Shown here in pieces: positions 54,418 through 63,415 of a stretch of DNA of 64,000 bases. This stretch comes from Teratosphaeria epicoccoides (Eukaryota; Ascomycota; Dothideomycetes; Mycosphaerellales; Teratosphaeriaceae): the NCBI GenBank assembly GCA_021401465.1, contig JADDMT010000047.1, positions 1 through 64,000 of the forward strand, given 5' to 3'. Both the position numbers and the translations under genes were made by a program. The first letter of the stretch is position 1. Each line of letters opens with the position of its first letter. A model generated the notes under the pieces. That model saw only the letters and a list, made by a program, of their open reading frames with translations. It made no database searches and was not told where the DNA came from.

Positions 54418-55026
54418 TTGTCTCACTACGCATCCGCTCAGTTCGACCTCCACGGCAAGCCCGCTGGCCTACTCGTCGACCAAGGCCACACTTCCAACGG
54501 CGCCGCAGGGACTGCCTTTGTGCTGGTGGGCGTGGGAGGACTGCTGGCGCTCTGGTTCAGAGCTGCTGCGGCCAGGACACCACGGACGGGCAAGAGCAAG
54601 GCAGTCATGGTGTTCTACCATGTCTGGCTTGTCCTTGCCGAGCTTTCGGCCATGCTGAGTGTAGGAGCGCTGGTGTATACCTTCGTCCTGACGGCAAAGC
54701 ATGCCGGACAGAGCATCGACGTCGATTACGCTTCGACTCTGCACAGCGAGCCTTACCCCAACGATGTGGCTTACGATCGAGACTTCTGGACGCCGGAGAA
54801 CTGGTTCCGTGCTGTGTTGCGATTGGATCTGGCGAGTTCGGGATTGAAGGATGATGTTGAGACTCACTTGACAATCATGAGGGCGTGGAGGTGGAATCTA
54901 GTCCCACTGTCTGTGCTGGGGTTGATCGTTGCCATAGTGGCCGCTGCTGATACGCTGAGCTGGAGGAAGCGGGTCAGCGATCCGGACATCGAGTTCGAGA
55001 AGAAGCAGAAAGAGCCTTCTATCTGA
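54418..55026 (+). CDS. fungal multi-span membrane protein, start unresolved
   Basis: Not assigned to a named family. The frame has no ATG between an upstream stop (near 54394) and 54418, so the real start lies in an upstream exon or is non-AUG. Likely acceptors are the CCGCAG near 54404 or the CGCTCAG near 54445. The visible 202 residues contain an N-terminal FDLHGKPAGLLVDQGHTSNG. Hydrophobic spans are TAFVLVGVGGLLALWF, a long AVMVFYHVWLVLAELSAMLS segment that may make two passes, and PLSVLGLIVAIVAAADTL. A large loop lies between, and a charged Lys/Glu-rich tail (EFEKKQKEPSI) ends the protein. No enzyme motif is visible. Composition and codon choice match the neighbouring genes. Confidence 0.6.
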   Translation: MSHYASAQFDLHGKPAGLLVDQGHTSNGAAGTAFVLVGVGGLLALWFRAAAARTPRTGKSKAVMVFYHVWLVLAELSAMLSVGALVYTFVLTAKHAGQSIDVDYASTLHSEPYPNDVAYDRDFWTPENWFRAVLRLDLASSGLKDDVETHLTIMRAWRWNLVPLSVLGLIVAIVAAADTLSWRKRVSDPDIEFEKKQKEPSI

Positions 55027-55443
55027 TACTGAGCAGCTCGTGGCGTGTTTTCCAGTGTGGGATTGCTCATCAGTGTTCGAGTGACCGGCTTGGCTTGTCG
55101 TCGTCGGCTGGCTTTTGTCTGCGTTCTTATTCCGTCAAGTCCCCGTGGTCTCCCATTGCGGTGCGAGATATGGCTGTTCCAAGTTGCGTAACAAATTCGA
55201 TCGAACGGTTTGATCTTTATAAGTATGCTCTCGATTCTCTTAGTGGATTTTCTGCATGACGCTGCTCATTGCTCACCATCGCTCGTCGTTTGTCATCCTT
55301 GTCCGATCTACAATAAAACCTTAATTTGTTAAATTCACGTTCCATTACCTCTCGAACTGAGAATTTCAACGACCTACGTCAACAGACAACGGCTCGGTGG
55401 CATTCTCAACGACGTCGAATACCTCAAACTCACATCAAAGACA
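55027..55443. other. intergenic, no feature seen
   Basis: 417 bp between two plus-strand genes. It should hold the terminator of the membrane protein and the promoter of the F-box-like gene. An AATAAAA word near 55311 could serve as a polyadenylation signal. Confidence 0.4.
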
Positions 55444-55988
55444 ATGACGTCGCACCGTGGCTTGTTCGATCTGCCACCAGAAATCCGCGACATCATCTGG
55501 GAGCTCTGCGTCGTCGAGGACCTTCCTCTCGACCTCGCAGATGATGACGCGGTCAACGGCGTACCAGGAATCTGCCGAGTGAACAGGCAGTTTCGCGACG
55601 AGGCGTTGGCGATGTGGTGTCAGTTGAACACCTTCACGATGTGCCTCTACGCCGGACTCACGGCGTGGCGACGGTGAAGTCGTGGCTGGACCTCATCTAT
55701 ACCGAGGCCGTCGGGAGTCCATGGCACTATATCGCCAAGTCCTCGATCTGGAGCTATCGCGCCATATGGGATACGGTTGTACTGGACGTGAAGGAGTTGA
55801 AGAAGGGAGAGGAAGGGTGGGAGGTGATGGTGGAGGAGGATTCGCTCGTGTCGACGGACGGGGCGAAGGAGGCCAGGAGGAAGCGGATATTGCTCGACGT
55901 TAAGGGCATGGCGATGAGGATCCGGATGGGAGGGGATGTGAGAGACGGCCTGCAGAAGATTGTGGAGAGGATGGCGCGCGAGTTGTGA
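55444..55988 (+). pseudogene. F-box/2EXR-like gene with a frameshift
   Basis: The ATG at 55444 begins a typical fungal F-box-like helix (GLFDLPPEIRDIIWELC), followed by PGICRVNRQFRDEALAMWCQ and NTFTMCLYAGLTAW. The frame then stops at 55675. The expected continuation is found at once in another frame (ATVKSWLDLIYTEAVGSPWH .. GLQKIVERMAREL, stop 55986). A missing base near 55665-55670 (TGGCGACGG) explains it. A 44-nt GTGAAG..GGGAG intron is an alternative but is short and would remove well-formed sequence. If repaired, the product would be about 180 aa, perhaps a substrate adaptor of an SCF ligase. Either a fresh pseudogene or a base error. Confidence 0.55.
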
Positions 55989-57245
55989 AGCGACCGCTTG
56001 GTCAACGGACAGACTCAAGGGTCTACTGACGACGTTCTACTGAGCCAAGGTTTTAACGGCAGCGGCGAAAGGGAGCCAGCGTCGTCAAGGAATAGCCACT
56101 GCAGGTATGGCGATGGAGATCCAAGGACCCGATCTCCTCTTCTCCGGTGTGCTGGAAGACGTGTGCGGTCAACGCCACAGTCGCCTAAGCCAATCATTGC
56201 TTGGGCGTGTTTCTCGCTAGCAGGGCTTCGGCTCCATCAGTGTCGGGGCATATGCGCCGTGGCCTGGAGGGGTCGACCTTGTTGCCATGTCGAATCAATC
56301 AAGCCATTCCGGTCCAGATTGACGAGAGAATGCCGGCGATTGATCCAACTGGCAGAGTCAGCACGATCACGGACCAAGAGCGATCTGCCACAGTGCAGAT
56401 ATGCCACAGCAGACTTGAAAGCCATATCAACCACTTCGCAGCTCAACCGTCATGACAATCATTCCTCAGCGACATCAATCTATCGAGAAGTCAGTCAGCA
56501 AGCACTGCAGACACAGACGAGCGAGTACTCACTTCGACAAAGGCTGCTAAGAACGCACCAGGCCGCAATCGATGCTGAATCACGCACCTTGCAGCTCACA
56601 AGTCACGCCAACAGTCTGAAACAACTTGTCTCCATCCAAGCGACGTGCAAAAACCCTCAAGCGCCATGCTATCGCCAGCAACGACAAAAAAAAGGCAAGC
56701 GAGCGTGCACCACGTCCCTCCTCCGACTTCCCACCGAGCGAGGCATCAATCGCAAGAGCCTACCAGAGCCGTCGCCCCGCCAGCTACGAATTTCAGATGG
56801 AGCGTCCTGCCTCCCTCGACAGCTGGACGACGCAAGTGCCAAGAAGCTTCAGCGACAACGATGCCCACCAAGACGCCCGTTACTGTAGGCACGGAGCAAT
56901 AGGTCGCGAGCGGGAAGCACAGTGAGTAACAGTGGTTGATAGCAGGAGGGACATGCCAGGCTGTCAAGCGTCCCGAGGGCGGTTGTTAGAGAGGATAATG
57001 CCAGCTGCTTTTCCACAAGCTGGTCTGGATGGCCGTGCCACTGCTTTGGGTGAGCAAGGCAGTGTGCGCTCTTCACTACGATTCGGTGCGTGTCACGGCC
57101 GCGTCTGTGATTGAATGAGCCCTGTATCCTGGAGCAGTTTTGCCTACTTACCAATCGCCTCGCTCCGATAGCATTCTCATGTCATGTCGTATCATGACGC
57201 TGGGACTCATGCGCATGTCCGCCGTTGATGTGTCTGCACGCTCGC
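55989..57245. other. intergenic with a possible spliced plus-strand gene
   Basis: No secure gene. From about 56626 to 56915 one plus-strand frame is protein-like (KRRAKTLKRHAIASNDKKKA .. PRSFSDNDAHQDARY). It ends at a GTGAGT donor near 56921. A TTAG acceptor about 68 nt on would continue it to a stop near 57050. The upstream part is not resolved. A 297-codon frame at 55998-56888 overlaps this in another frame and has no recognisable content. Confidence 0.35.
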
Positions 57246-58685
57246 TCAATACCTCGTCCTCACCCCGCCCCTCAACCCTTCTCTCCATAAGCAACACACG
57301 CTGTGCTCTTCGCACCATTTCTGCACCATCCATGGCTGCAACAGCTCATCCACACTTTCAATCTCCATTCCCGACTCTCGAGCCGCCGCCGCAGCCTCTC
57401 CGTCGGGCCCTTCCTTTGCAGCCTTCTTACCTCTCTTGGCTGCCGTTTTTGTTTTCTTCCGCCTAATGCTGATACGAAGACCTTGTTCATTAAGAGCTGC
57501 CGTAATATCCTCAAGTACAATGGGATCGTAGAGTAGTATTTTCTGATACCAGCTTGGCCTCTCTGGATTTGTCGAGCGCGGCATCGCCTTTAACGTCCTG
57601 GTAATCAACGGAAACAATCGCTTTGACACTGAAGGCCACTGTCCGTCGTGCGCTTTGAGTTGCGCTGTTGCGGTAAGCGCGTCAATGTCGACAGTGGCAT
57701 GGAAGCTCCTGCTGGGACTCAAGTGGAGCGCATGAAGTGGTCTTGGTGATGCACTTGCTCGTCGACGCGGAGGTGAGGGTGTAGCGGGTGACTCTGGATC
57801 ACTAATTTCGTCGATGTTTGCAAAAGAGGTTTCTGCTGGACTGTGTTGCTTCTTTTTTGGTGGTCGACCTCGCTTGCGCACCGGCTTCTCGGGACTGGTA
57901 GGGACCGGTAGGCGAATGTTGGTATCCTTCTGTTGCAAAGGCAGCTCGTCAGGTGCTAGAGGTCGTGGCAGGACTGCAGGCGGACTTGACGAAGTCAACA
58001 CGGTCCAGCTTTCATCTTTCCTGCTTGACTTGACTGGTGATTTCGGTGCTGGTGCTTTCCGGAGAAGGCCCGACGTGTCGCGAAGCATACCACCCTTGAA
58101 GTCACGCCTACTGCTGCCCCAGTGCTGCTTCTCTGCGGGTCGCAATGACAGATTGGTGGCGAGTCGAGCCGACAGCGGCACTTCTGACGCCTCGACAGCC
58201 ACAACGGTCTCCTTGATGAGCTTTGGAGAGTCCTCTACTGCTAGCTGGCTGCTGGTGGCGAACAAGAACTGCTGTGATTCGGCTTGGAGTAGCGCTTTCT
58301 CGGGAGGGTAGAGGATTGGAGGCGGTGGTTTGGCAGATGTCGCTTTCTTCGCTCGCTTTCTCTTTGGCTTCTGCTGGTCGGGACGCGCAGCAGTGGTCGT
58401 CGGGTCGGGAGTGAAGAACCTCGAGACAGATTCATCAACAGCCGGTGGCGCCTGGAAAGCCTTGGTCGCGCGGTCTGTGATGGTTTGCGGCTTCTTCGCG
58501 GGCGACTTTGCGCGTTTTGGTGGCTTGATAGAAGCCAGTGGGACTGTCGCAGCAGGCGCAAGCTCAATCTTGCGCCGCTTCGTGGTGGCGGTGGTGATGG
58601 AGACAGAACGCTGAGGACCCAGAGAAGGCTTGGCGAGAGAGAAGCCACCGACGAAGGCCTGAAAGCCGCTACCATCCTCAGCCAT
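57246..58685 (-). CDS. slx4: SLX4, structure-specific endonuclease scaffold subunit
   Basis: Nuclear scaffold that activates the SLX1 GIY-YIG nuclease to cut branched DNA at stalled forks and recombination joints. Single exon from the ATG at 58685 gives 479 aa. Mostly disordered, basic and Pro/Ser-rich, with GFQAFVGGFSLAKPSLG near the start and an AT-hook-like KRGRPPKKK near residue 280. The conserved C-terminal domain is clear from RSTNPERPSWYQKILLYDPI through VLEDITAALNEQGLRISIRR to WMVQKWCEEHSVCCLWREGL, the SLX1-binding region. It is short for fungal SLX4. An ATG at 58855 in another frame (MAENTPHVELAHLDRRLGF) might mark a first exon, but I see no sure intron. It lies next to the mobile element, so loss of 5' sequence is possible. 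Confidence 0.82.
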   Translation of the reverse strand: MAEDGSGFQAFVGGFSLAKPSLGPQRSVSITTATTKRRKIELAPAATVPLASIKPPKRAKSPAKKPQTITDRATKAFQAPPAVDESVSRFFTPDPTTTAARPDQQKPKRKRAKKATSAKPPPPILYPPEKALLQAESQQFLFATSSQLAVEDSPKLIKETVVAVEASEVPLSARLATNLSLRPAEKQHWGSSRRDFKGGMLRDTSGLLRKAPAPKSPVKSSRKDESWTVLTSSSPPAVLPRPLAPDELPLQQKDTNIRLPVPTSPEKPVRKRGRPPKKKQHSPAETSFANIDEISDPESPATPSPPRRRASASPRPLHALHLSPSRSFHATVDIDALTATAQLKAHDGQWPSVSKRLFPLITRTLKAMPRSTNPERPSWYQKILLYDPIVLEDITAALNEQGLRISIRRKKTKTAAKRGKKAAKEGPDGEAAAAARESGMEIESVDELLQPWMVQKWCEEHSVCCLWREGLRGGVRTRY

Positions 58686-58942
58686 CTCGAACCAAATGCG
58701 CCGGGGAGGCCGAGCCAAGAAAGCCAGGGCGATGATTTGTTGACGATGCAGAGAGAGCTGGGTGCGTCTTCAGGTTGGGAGTTCGGCAGACCTCGGACAA
58801 AGCCCAGACGGCGGTCTAAATGTGCCAATTCCACATGAGGGGTGTTCTCGGCCACATCAAGAATCGACCTTCTAACTCATATATAGGCCTATTTACCCAT
58901 CAACAATAATCTATCAGCACCAATATCGTTGTTGTTTTCGCC
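58686..58942. other. junction between SLX4 and the mobile element
   Basis: The texture changes near 58.87 kb, from ordinary coding-like sequence to sequence full of CTAG, TAG and TTA words. No terminal inverted repeat or target-site duplication could be recognised; the other end is outside the window. Confidence 0.4.
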
Positions 58943-60959
58943 ATGCCACCTCAGGTAATCGACTAGCCGCACTAGCACGAGTATGTGCAGCAAGCTATAG
59001 CTGTTAGCGTCCGCCATGTCGATATCTAGGAGACCATCATGCGGGAAGAACAGACGATTATCAGTCGCAGTTGCCTCGCAAGGCGGCTCGATGATTAGGG
59101 CTTCCGCAAATATGCACCTTATATTAGAGGCGAAGTCGCAGCAAAGGTTAACTGCCTTATAGAGTACTAACACTAGTGCTAGCGGTCTACTGACAAGGAG
59201 ATACTAGATGTATTGTCTGCGAATGGATACGACATGAGCCGCAGAATGTTGTAGCGGCGACGTATTGCCCTTAGCTGCAAGAAGAAGCTTAATTAAGAGG
59301 AAGGGGAAAGGGAAGAGTAGCGACTTATACTGCTATTATGTAGTAAGTATAACAAAGGTGATGCTCTGCATTATGGCAGGGAGAACCTATACGTGCACTT
59401 TCGACGTGCGTACAGGACAGTCGGATAGTAAGGACACTCACAGTCTAATCACAGTGTACTTACTACTTAATCGTAATAGTGATCGCCTTTTCTAAGCCGC
59501 ATAGAGCGTTAACCCCCGGGGCTTTCAAGAGCGTAGTCGTCCTTTAAGGGTGAAGCGCGGTGTCCTTCGAGCTCCTAGACCGAACTAGGGCTAGTTAATT
59601 GACGCCTATTACAAGATAGAGATGTTTGGAATTAGCATTTACGCTGCTATTAACGTGTAGTCTCGCAATATCATGTGGATCTACGTTAGCATTGTCAGAC
59701 GCATAAAGCTAAGCGTCCTTGCATAATACTCTCGATGTGTGCGGGAGTTCTTAATGGTGCCTTAAATAATCCAGAGCGACAGGGGTCTTAAGACACTAGA
59801 TCTAGCTGATGCTCACTTTTAGCTGTCACAAGAAGCTCGTAGGGACGTAGGCGAAGGCCATTGTCTAGACGCAGAGGAGCTAGGCGATTAGCAAGAGGCT
59901 TAATTCGCGGCAAGGGCAGCGGCTACAGCTAGCGACTAAGGGCCATTGTCAGTCGACGAGATAGACGACTCTGACGATCAAGACGACGACGACGATGACG
60001 ACGAGCCCCTACGCCGGCCAGACGTGCAGTATCGCTAGCAAGCTAAGCAGCTAGTCTTTAGACCCTAGCTGCCGCTAAGGAACGAGCTTACATTCGCTGA
60101 TTGTTATTAGTATAGGACAAGCAAGATGAATTAGCGCATTAAGGTGTAGTAGGGCCAGCTCTTAAAGACTAAGCTTAATTACTAGAGAGACTAGTTTCAA
60201 GTGCTTAAAGACAGCGGCTATTAGAGCGAAGACTGCCTCTCTAACAAGATCGCCTTTATCGCGGTCTACATGCCTATTATCTAGACAGCTGCTACTAAGT
60301 TCTTAATCTTGTAGAGGAACCACAAGATTCGCAGCTAACCACGGCGGCCACATTGTGTGCCAGGGGTCCCTAAGCGGCTGTATGGATATCCGGAGAGTCA
60401 TAAGACTATGCCTAGCCGCTAAAGTAGTATGCGAATCGATGCTAATAGTCCCCGATTAGCAGCGATTAAGGAATACCTTGAAGCCACAGGTTTTAGTGAG
60501 TCCTAATCACAGAGCACTCACAGAGTCGCTCGACGCACTAGAGAGCTGTTAAGAGCTCTTTAACTTCGCTCGATATGCATGACCCCTACCTAGTACGCCG
60601 ATCACAGTGTAGTCGTAGTACGCCTCAAGGCACTTTGCTGACTCTTAGCAGATATTAATGAGTACCTTCTTGCAGACACGTTAGCATAGTACGCTAGTAC
60701 CTTGGTATAGGTCGGCGTTAATATGGCTGCTATCACTAGCGACGCTAATGAGCTAGAGAGTAGCAGAAGGCTACATGAGCTCGCCTACTATTACCTCCGT
60801 AACTCCGCAAAGGCCTATCTAGATGCTAGTAACACTAAGCTAAAGCTAGCATAGTCTGACAAGCATCATGTAGCACCTCGCTTCCGACCGAATGTTAATC
60901 CACAGGTGCATGAGGCTATTAATAGACTAACACTACTACTTCCGGAGCGGATAACATAG
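58943..60959 (+). pseudogene. DDE/rve integrase-core transposase, inactivated
   Basis: By family, catalyses DNA strand transfer. The reading is interrupted by many TAG/TAA stops and at least one frame change. An ATG at 58943 starts the N-terminal region (frame 2), with an HTH-like TDKEILDVLSANGYDMSRRM and YGRENLYVHFRRAYR. The integrase core is in frame 0. First Asp at 59601-59603 (IDAYYKIEMFGISIY), then SRNIMWIYVSIVRR, second Asp at 59778-59780 (IIQSDRGLKTLDLADAHF). Next comes the segment where the third acid is expected, followed by NKIAFIAVYMPII, VPGVPKRLYGYPE and a C-terminal DINEYLLADTLA. The catalytic Glu codon at 60141-60143 reads AAG (Lys), and the two Trp after it read TAG TAG. Both changes are TpG to TpA. 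I know this layout from fungal integrase core domain proteins. Certainly not functional. Confidence 0.75.
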
Positions 60960-61375
60960 CTGTTAGATAGCTTTAACAATGTGTAGCTTATAAGACTATC
61001 GGTGCGCTCCTCATTGAATCGAACAAGACTACTACTACTCTGTGTCTTTCGCCTACTAATTAATAGGTCCCCCGTAACACTGTTTTTTGATTGATTTAAT
61101 TACTACCTCTTTGCTTAGTATCATTAAGCCATTATGGCAGAGCTAGCACATCTGCAGCGTATCAGAGACTAGATAATAGCTTGTCTAGTATTAGGAACAC
61201 CCCACGCTCTTTATAATCACGAAGTGCCCTAGTATAACTACTACTTGATGGTTAATCCTACCCATCGAGCAATAGTAACGCTAATAACGCCCTAACTAGC
61301 AACGCAAGGCCTTCAGGGTAAGTCGTCGGAGGCCTCTGTAATTACACTGCAAGCGCCTACTACGCCCCAGTTTTC

Positions 61376-63157
61376 ATGGCATTTAACTAACCGTCTGGTC
61401 TCGTAGAAGCTAATATCGACTAGACCCCTAGGTCTAACCCTAACCCTGATGCGTCGACTGCAGCTGCGACTACACTACGACTAGCCTCTGCCAAGACAAA
61501 TGCGGGTCCACAACTAACTCCAGAGCCTCGTCATCTTCAGGCAGCTCGTGCGAAGCGCCGTCAAGCAGCTCAAGTCCCTCAAGGACCGCTAGCGTTCACA
61601 TCCTACGCTAGTATGGTCCCTGTCGCTAATCAAGAGCGTATAGGACATAAACCTCTCCTACTAGCTAAGGTAACACCACACGGCGGTACCCCTGCTAGCT
61701 CGTATCGTGTAGTCACAGAGCAGCCGCAGCCTTAATCGACATAGGGTAAAGGCAAGGCAGCAAGAAGCTCTCTTCCGAATCTGCTAGCGCTAGTGCTAAA
61801 GTGTTTGAGAATTAATCTGAAGGTTTAGAAGCAAGTGAAGACCTTTACCTTGACTAAGCGGCGTGACAAGGTCGATACTATGTCTGTAGCAGAGCTAGAG
61901 TACTAGTGTGACAGGGTAGTAACCTTATACGACAACGAATATAACGATCTCGAAGACAAACCCCTGCTTATTGACTTTCTGCTAAGTCGTGTCAAGCACG
62001 ATCATCTTAAGGATATCAAGTCATTTCTACGATACTAGGGGTACCTCTTCATCGACAGTTAACCCGCAGATCTAGTCACATGGCAATTCACCGAGATCGA
62101 TATAGAGCTATACGACGATATCAAGAAGATGCTAGAACTATTCAGGACTCCGCCTAAGGCCGATAATAAGTACAATCTCTGGATTAACGTAGTGCTCTTC
62201 AAAACAGACGCTTAGATGGCTGCTTAGATTACTTACCTCGAGAAGAACGCCCCCTAGTTACTAGACAAGCAGCTCGTAAGTAATGACGAGCTAGCAGCTA
62301 ACACTTCAGACGCTAGTAGATTTAGTCTTACAGACGCCGAGCTCTAAGAGCTCTTAGAAGACCGTCATGGCTTAGACATCAAAGACAGGCTACCCCCCCT
62401 AACACGACGGTATAGTTACGATGTTAGCGACCCTGTCATACACGCTATTCTCGCTGAAGATGAGGCCGCTACTACGAGTCGCTATGTAAGCACACAGCGA
62501 GGCCACAAACGAGACCCTTCGTCTAATCTGCTAGTCCGAGCTTCACTAGGTGCTCTAGCGCTGCAAACAATTAGACGAACTATAGAGGCAATCACGGAGG
62601 CATTCGACAGTCGAATTATCAAACTAGAGCTAGTCTCTAGCTTAGATGCCCCGCTAGCATATGGCTCGTAGCAGGGGGTAGATATGTTTGACTTGACTAA
62701 GCTCGGTAGTGATAATAAGCTTCTACTACTAGATACCTTCATGAAGAGCTAGAGGGTATTCTTACTACACTTAAAGAAGCAGCAGGAGACAAAGGCGTCT
62801 AAGTCAGAGCCGATAATCAAACAAGAGCGCTAGTCGCTAGCTCCTAGGGCTACTCATGGTTCTGCTACTACTACTACTGCTACTAGTACAACTCTAGGAC
62901 CTCATCCGGCTCCTACAGCCATGACAGCGTCACTAATACTGAAGACTCCGCAGCTAGAGACGCCGCCGCTAGCTGCGAAGCCCCCTGCAGTAAAGACGCC
63001 GCTACTAACGACACTGCTACTAGCTGCAAAGACTAAGAAGCAAGGGGGTAAGAGGAAGAAGGCAGACAAGCCGCTACTACCGCAGCTTGCAGAGTTGATA
63101 CATGAGCCACGACAGCGCAAGAAGGTGAATTATAAGGATGCCTATAATGGCACGTAG
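61376..63157 (+). pseudogene. second ORF of the element, unknown, 15 in-frame TAG/TAA
   Basis: Not recognised. From an ATG at 61376 to a final TAG at 63155-63157 a single frame of 593 codons can be read without any indel. It carries 15 internal stops: 11 TAG, 4 TAA, no TGA. Between stops it is clearly protein-like: a Pro/Ala/Ser-rich start, a charged helical middle (TLTKRRDKVDTMSVAELEY, YDDIKKMLELFRTPPKADNK, IRRTIEAITEAFDSRIIKLE), a Thr/Ala/Pro-rich linker and a very basic C-terminus (KTKKQGGKRKKADK, RQRKKVNYKDAYNGT). No catalytic motif is visible. The basic tail suggests nucleic-acid binding. Partner of the integrase gene by position only. Confidence 0.6.
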
Positions 63158-63384
63158 TAATAAAAAGGTTTATTATTAGTCTGGCGTTAGTGTATTGCGT
63201 AGTCATAGTGTATTCGATAGCAAAATCGCTGAAAAGATATTTAACATGTCTCGATAGTCACTGAAAAAAGAGTTGAATAAAAAATCGAATTATGCTACTT
63301 ACAGCTAAGTCGTAGTAGGCGTCGACATAGTTAACTTGATAGCACTGTTCAAACAACGCTAAACCCCTAAGCTCCTTCGCCATT

Positions 63385-63415
63385 CTACTACTACTGCTGC
63401 TGCTACTGCTACTAC
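63385..63415. repeat. CTA/CTG trinucleotide run
   Basis: A (CTACTG)-like run of about ten triplets at the 3' end of the minus-strand Cys-rich gene. It reads as Ser-rich sequence in one minus-strand frame that is not the gene's frame. Confidence 0.6.

Larger units (their letters stand above)
58943..63411. mobile_element. RIP-damaged transposable element, continuing past window end
   Basis: From about 58.9 kb to at least the right edge, genes are readable only if TAG and TAA are passed over. Contents in order: a DDE integrase-core gene, a second long frame on the same strand, a short spacer (63158-63411) and a Cys-rich gene on the other strand that runs off the window. The TAG/TAA-only damage and many CTA/GTA/TTA codons point to CpA to TpA changes on both strands, the mark of repeat-induced point mutation. 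The true extent and class of the element are not known. Confidence 0.7.

Noticed and set aside
55998..56888. 297-codon plus-strand open frame
   Set aside because: Composition changes along its length, no domain, and it clashes with a more protein-like frame at 56626-56915.
61435..61447. Telomere-like TAACCCTAACCCT
   Set aside because: It falls inside the second element frame, where it encodes Ser-Asn-Pro-Asn-Pro-Asp, and there are fewer than three units.
61376..63157. Reassigned or read-through TAG as a recoding system
   Set aside because: Intact genes in the same window use ordinary stops, and TAG-for-Gln/Trp with TAA too is what RIP predicts. Kept only as a check.
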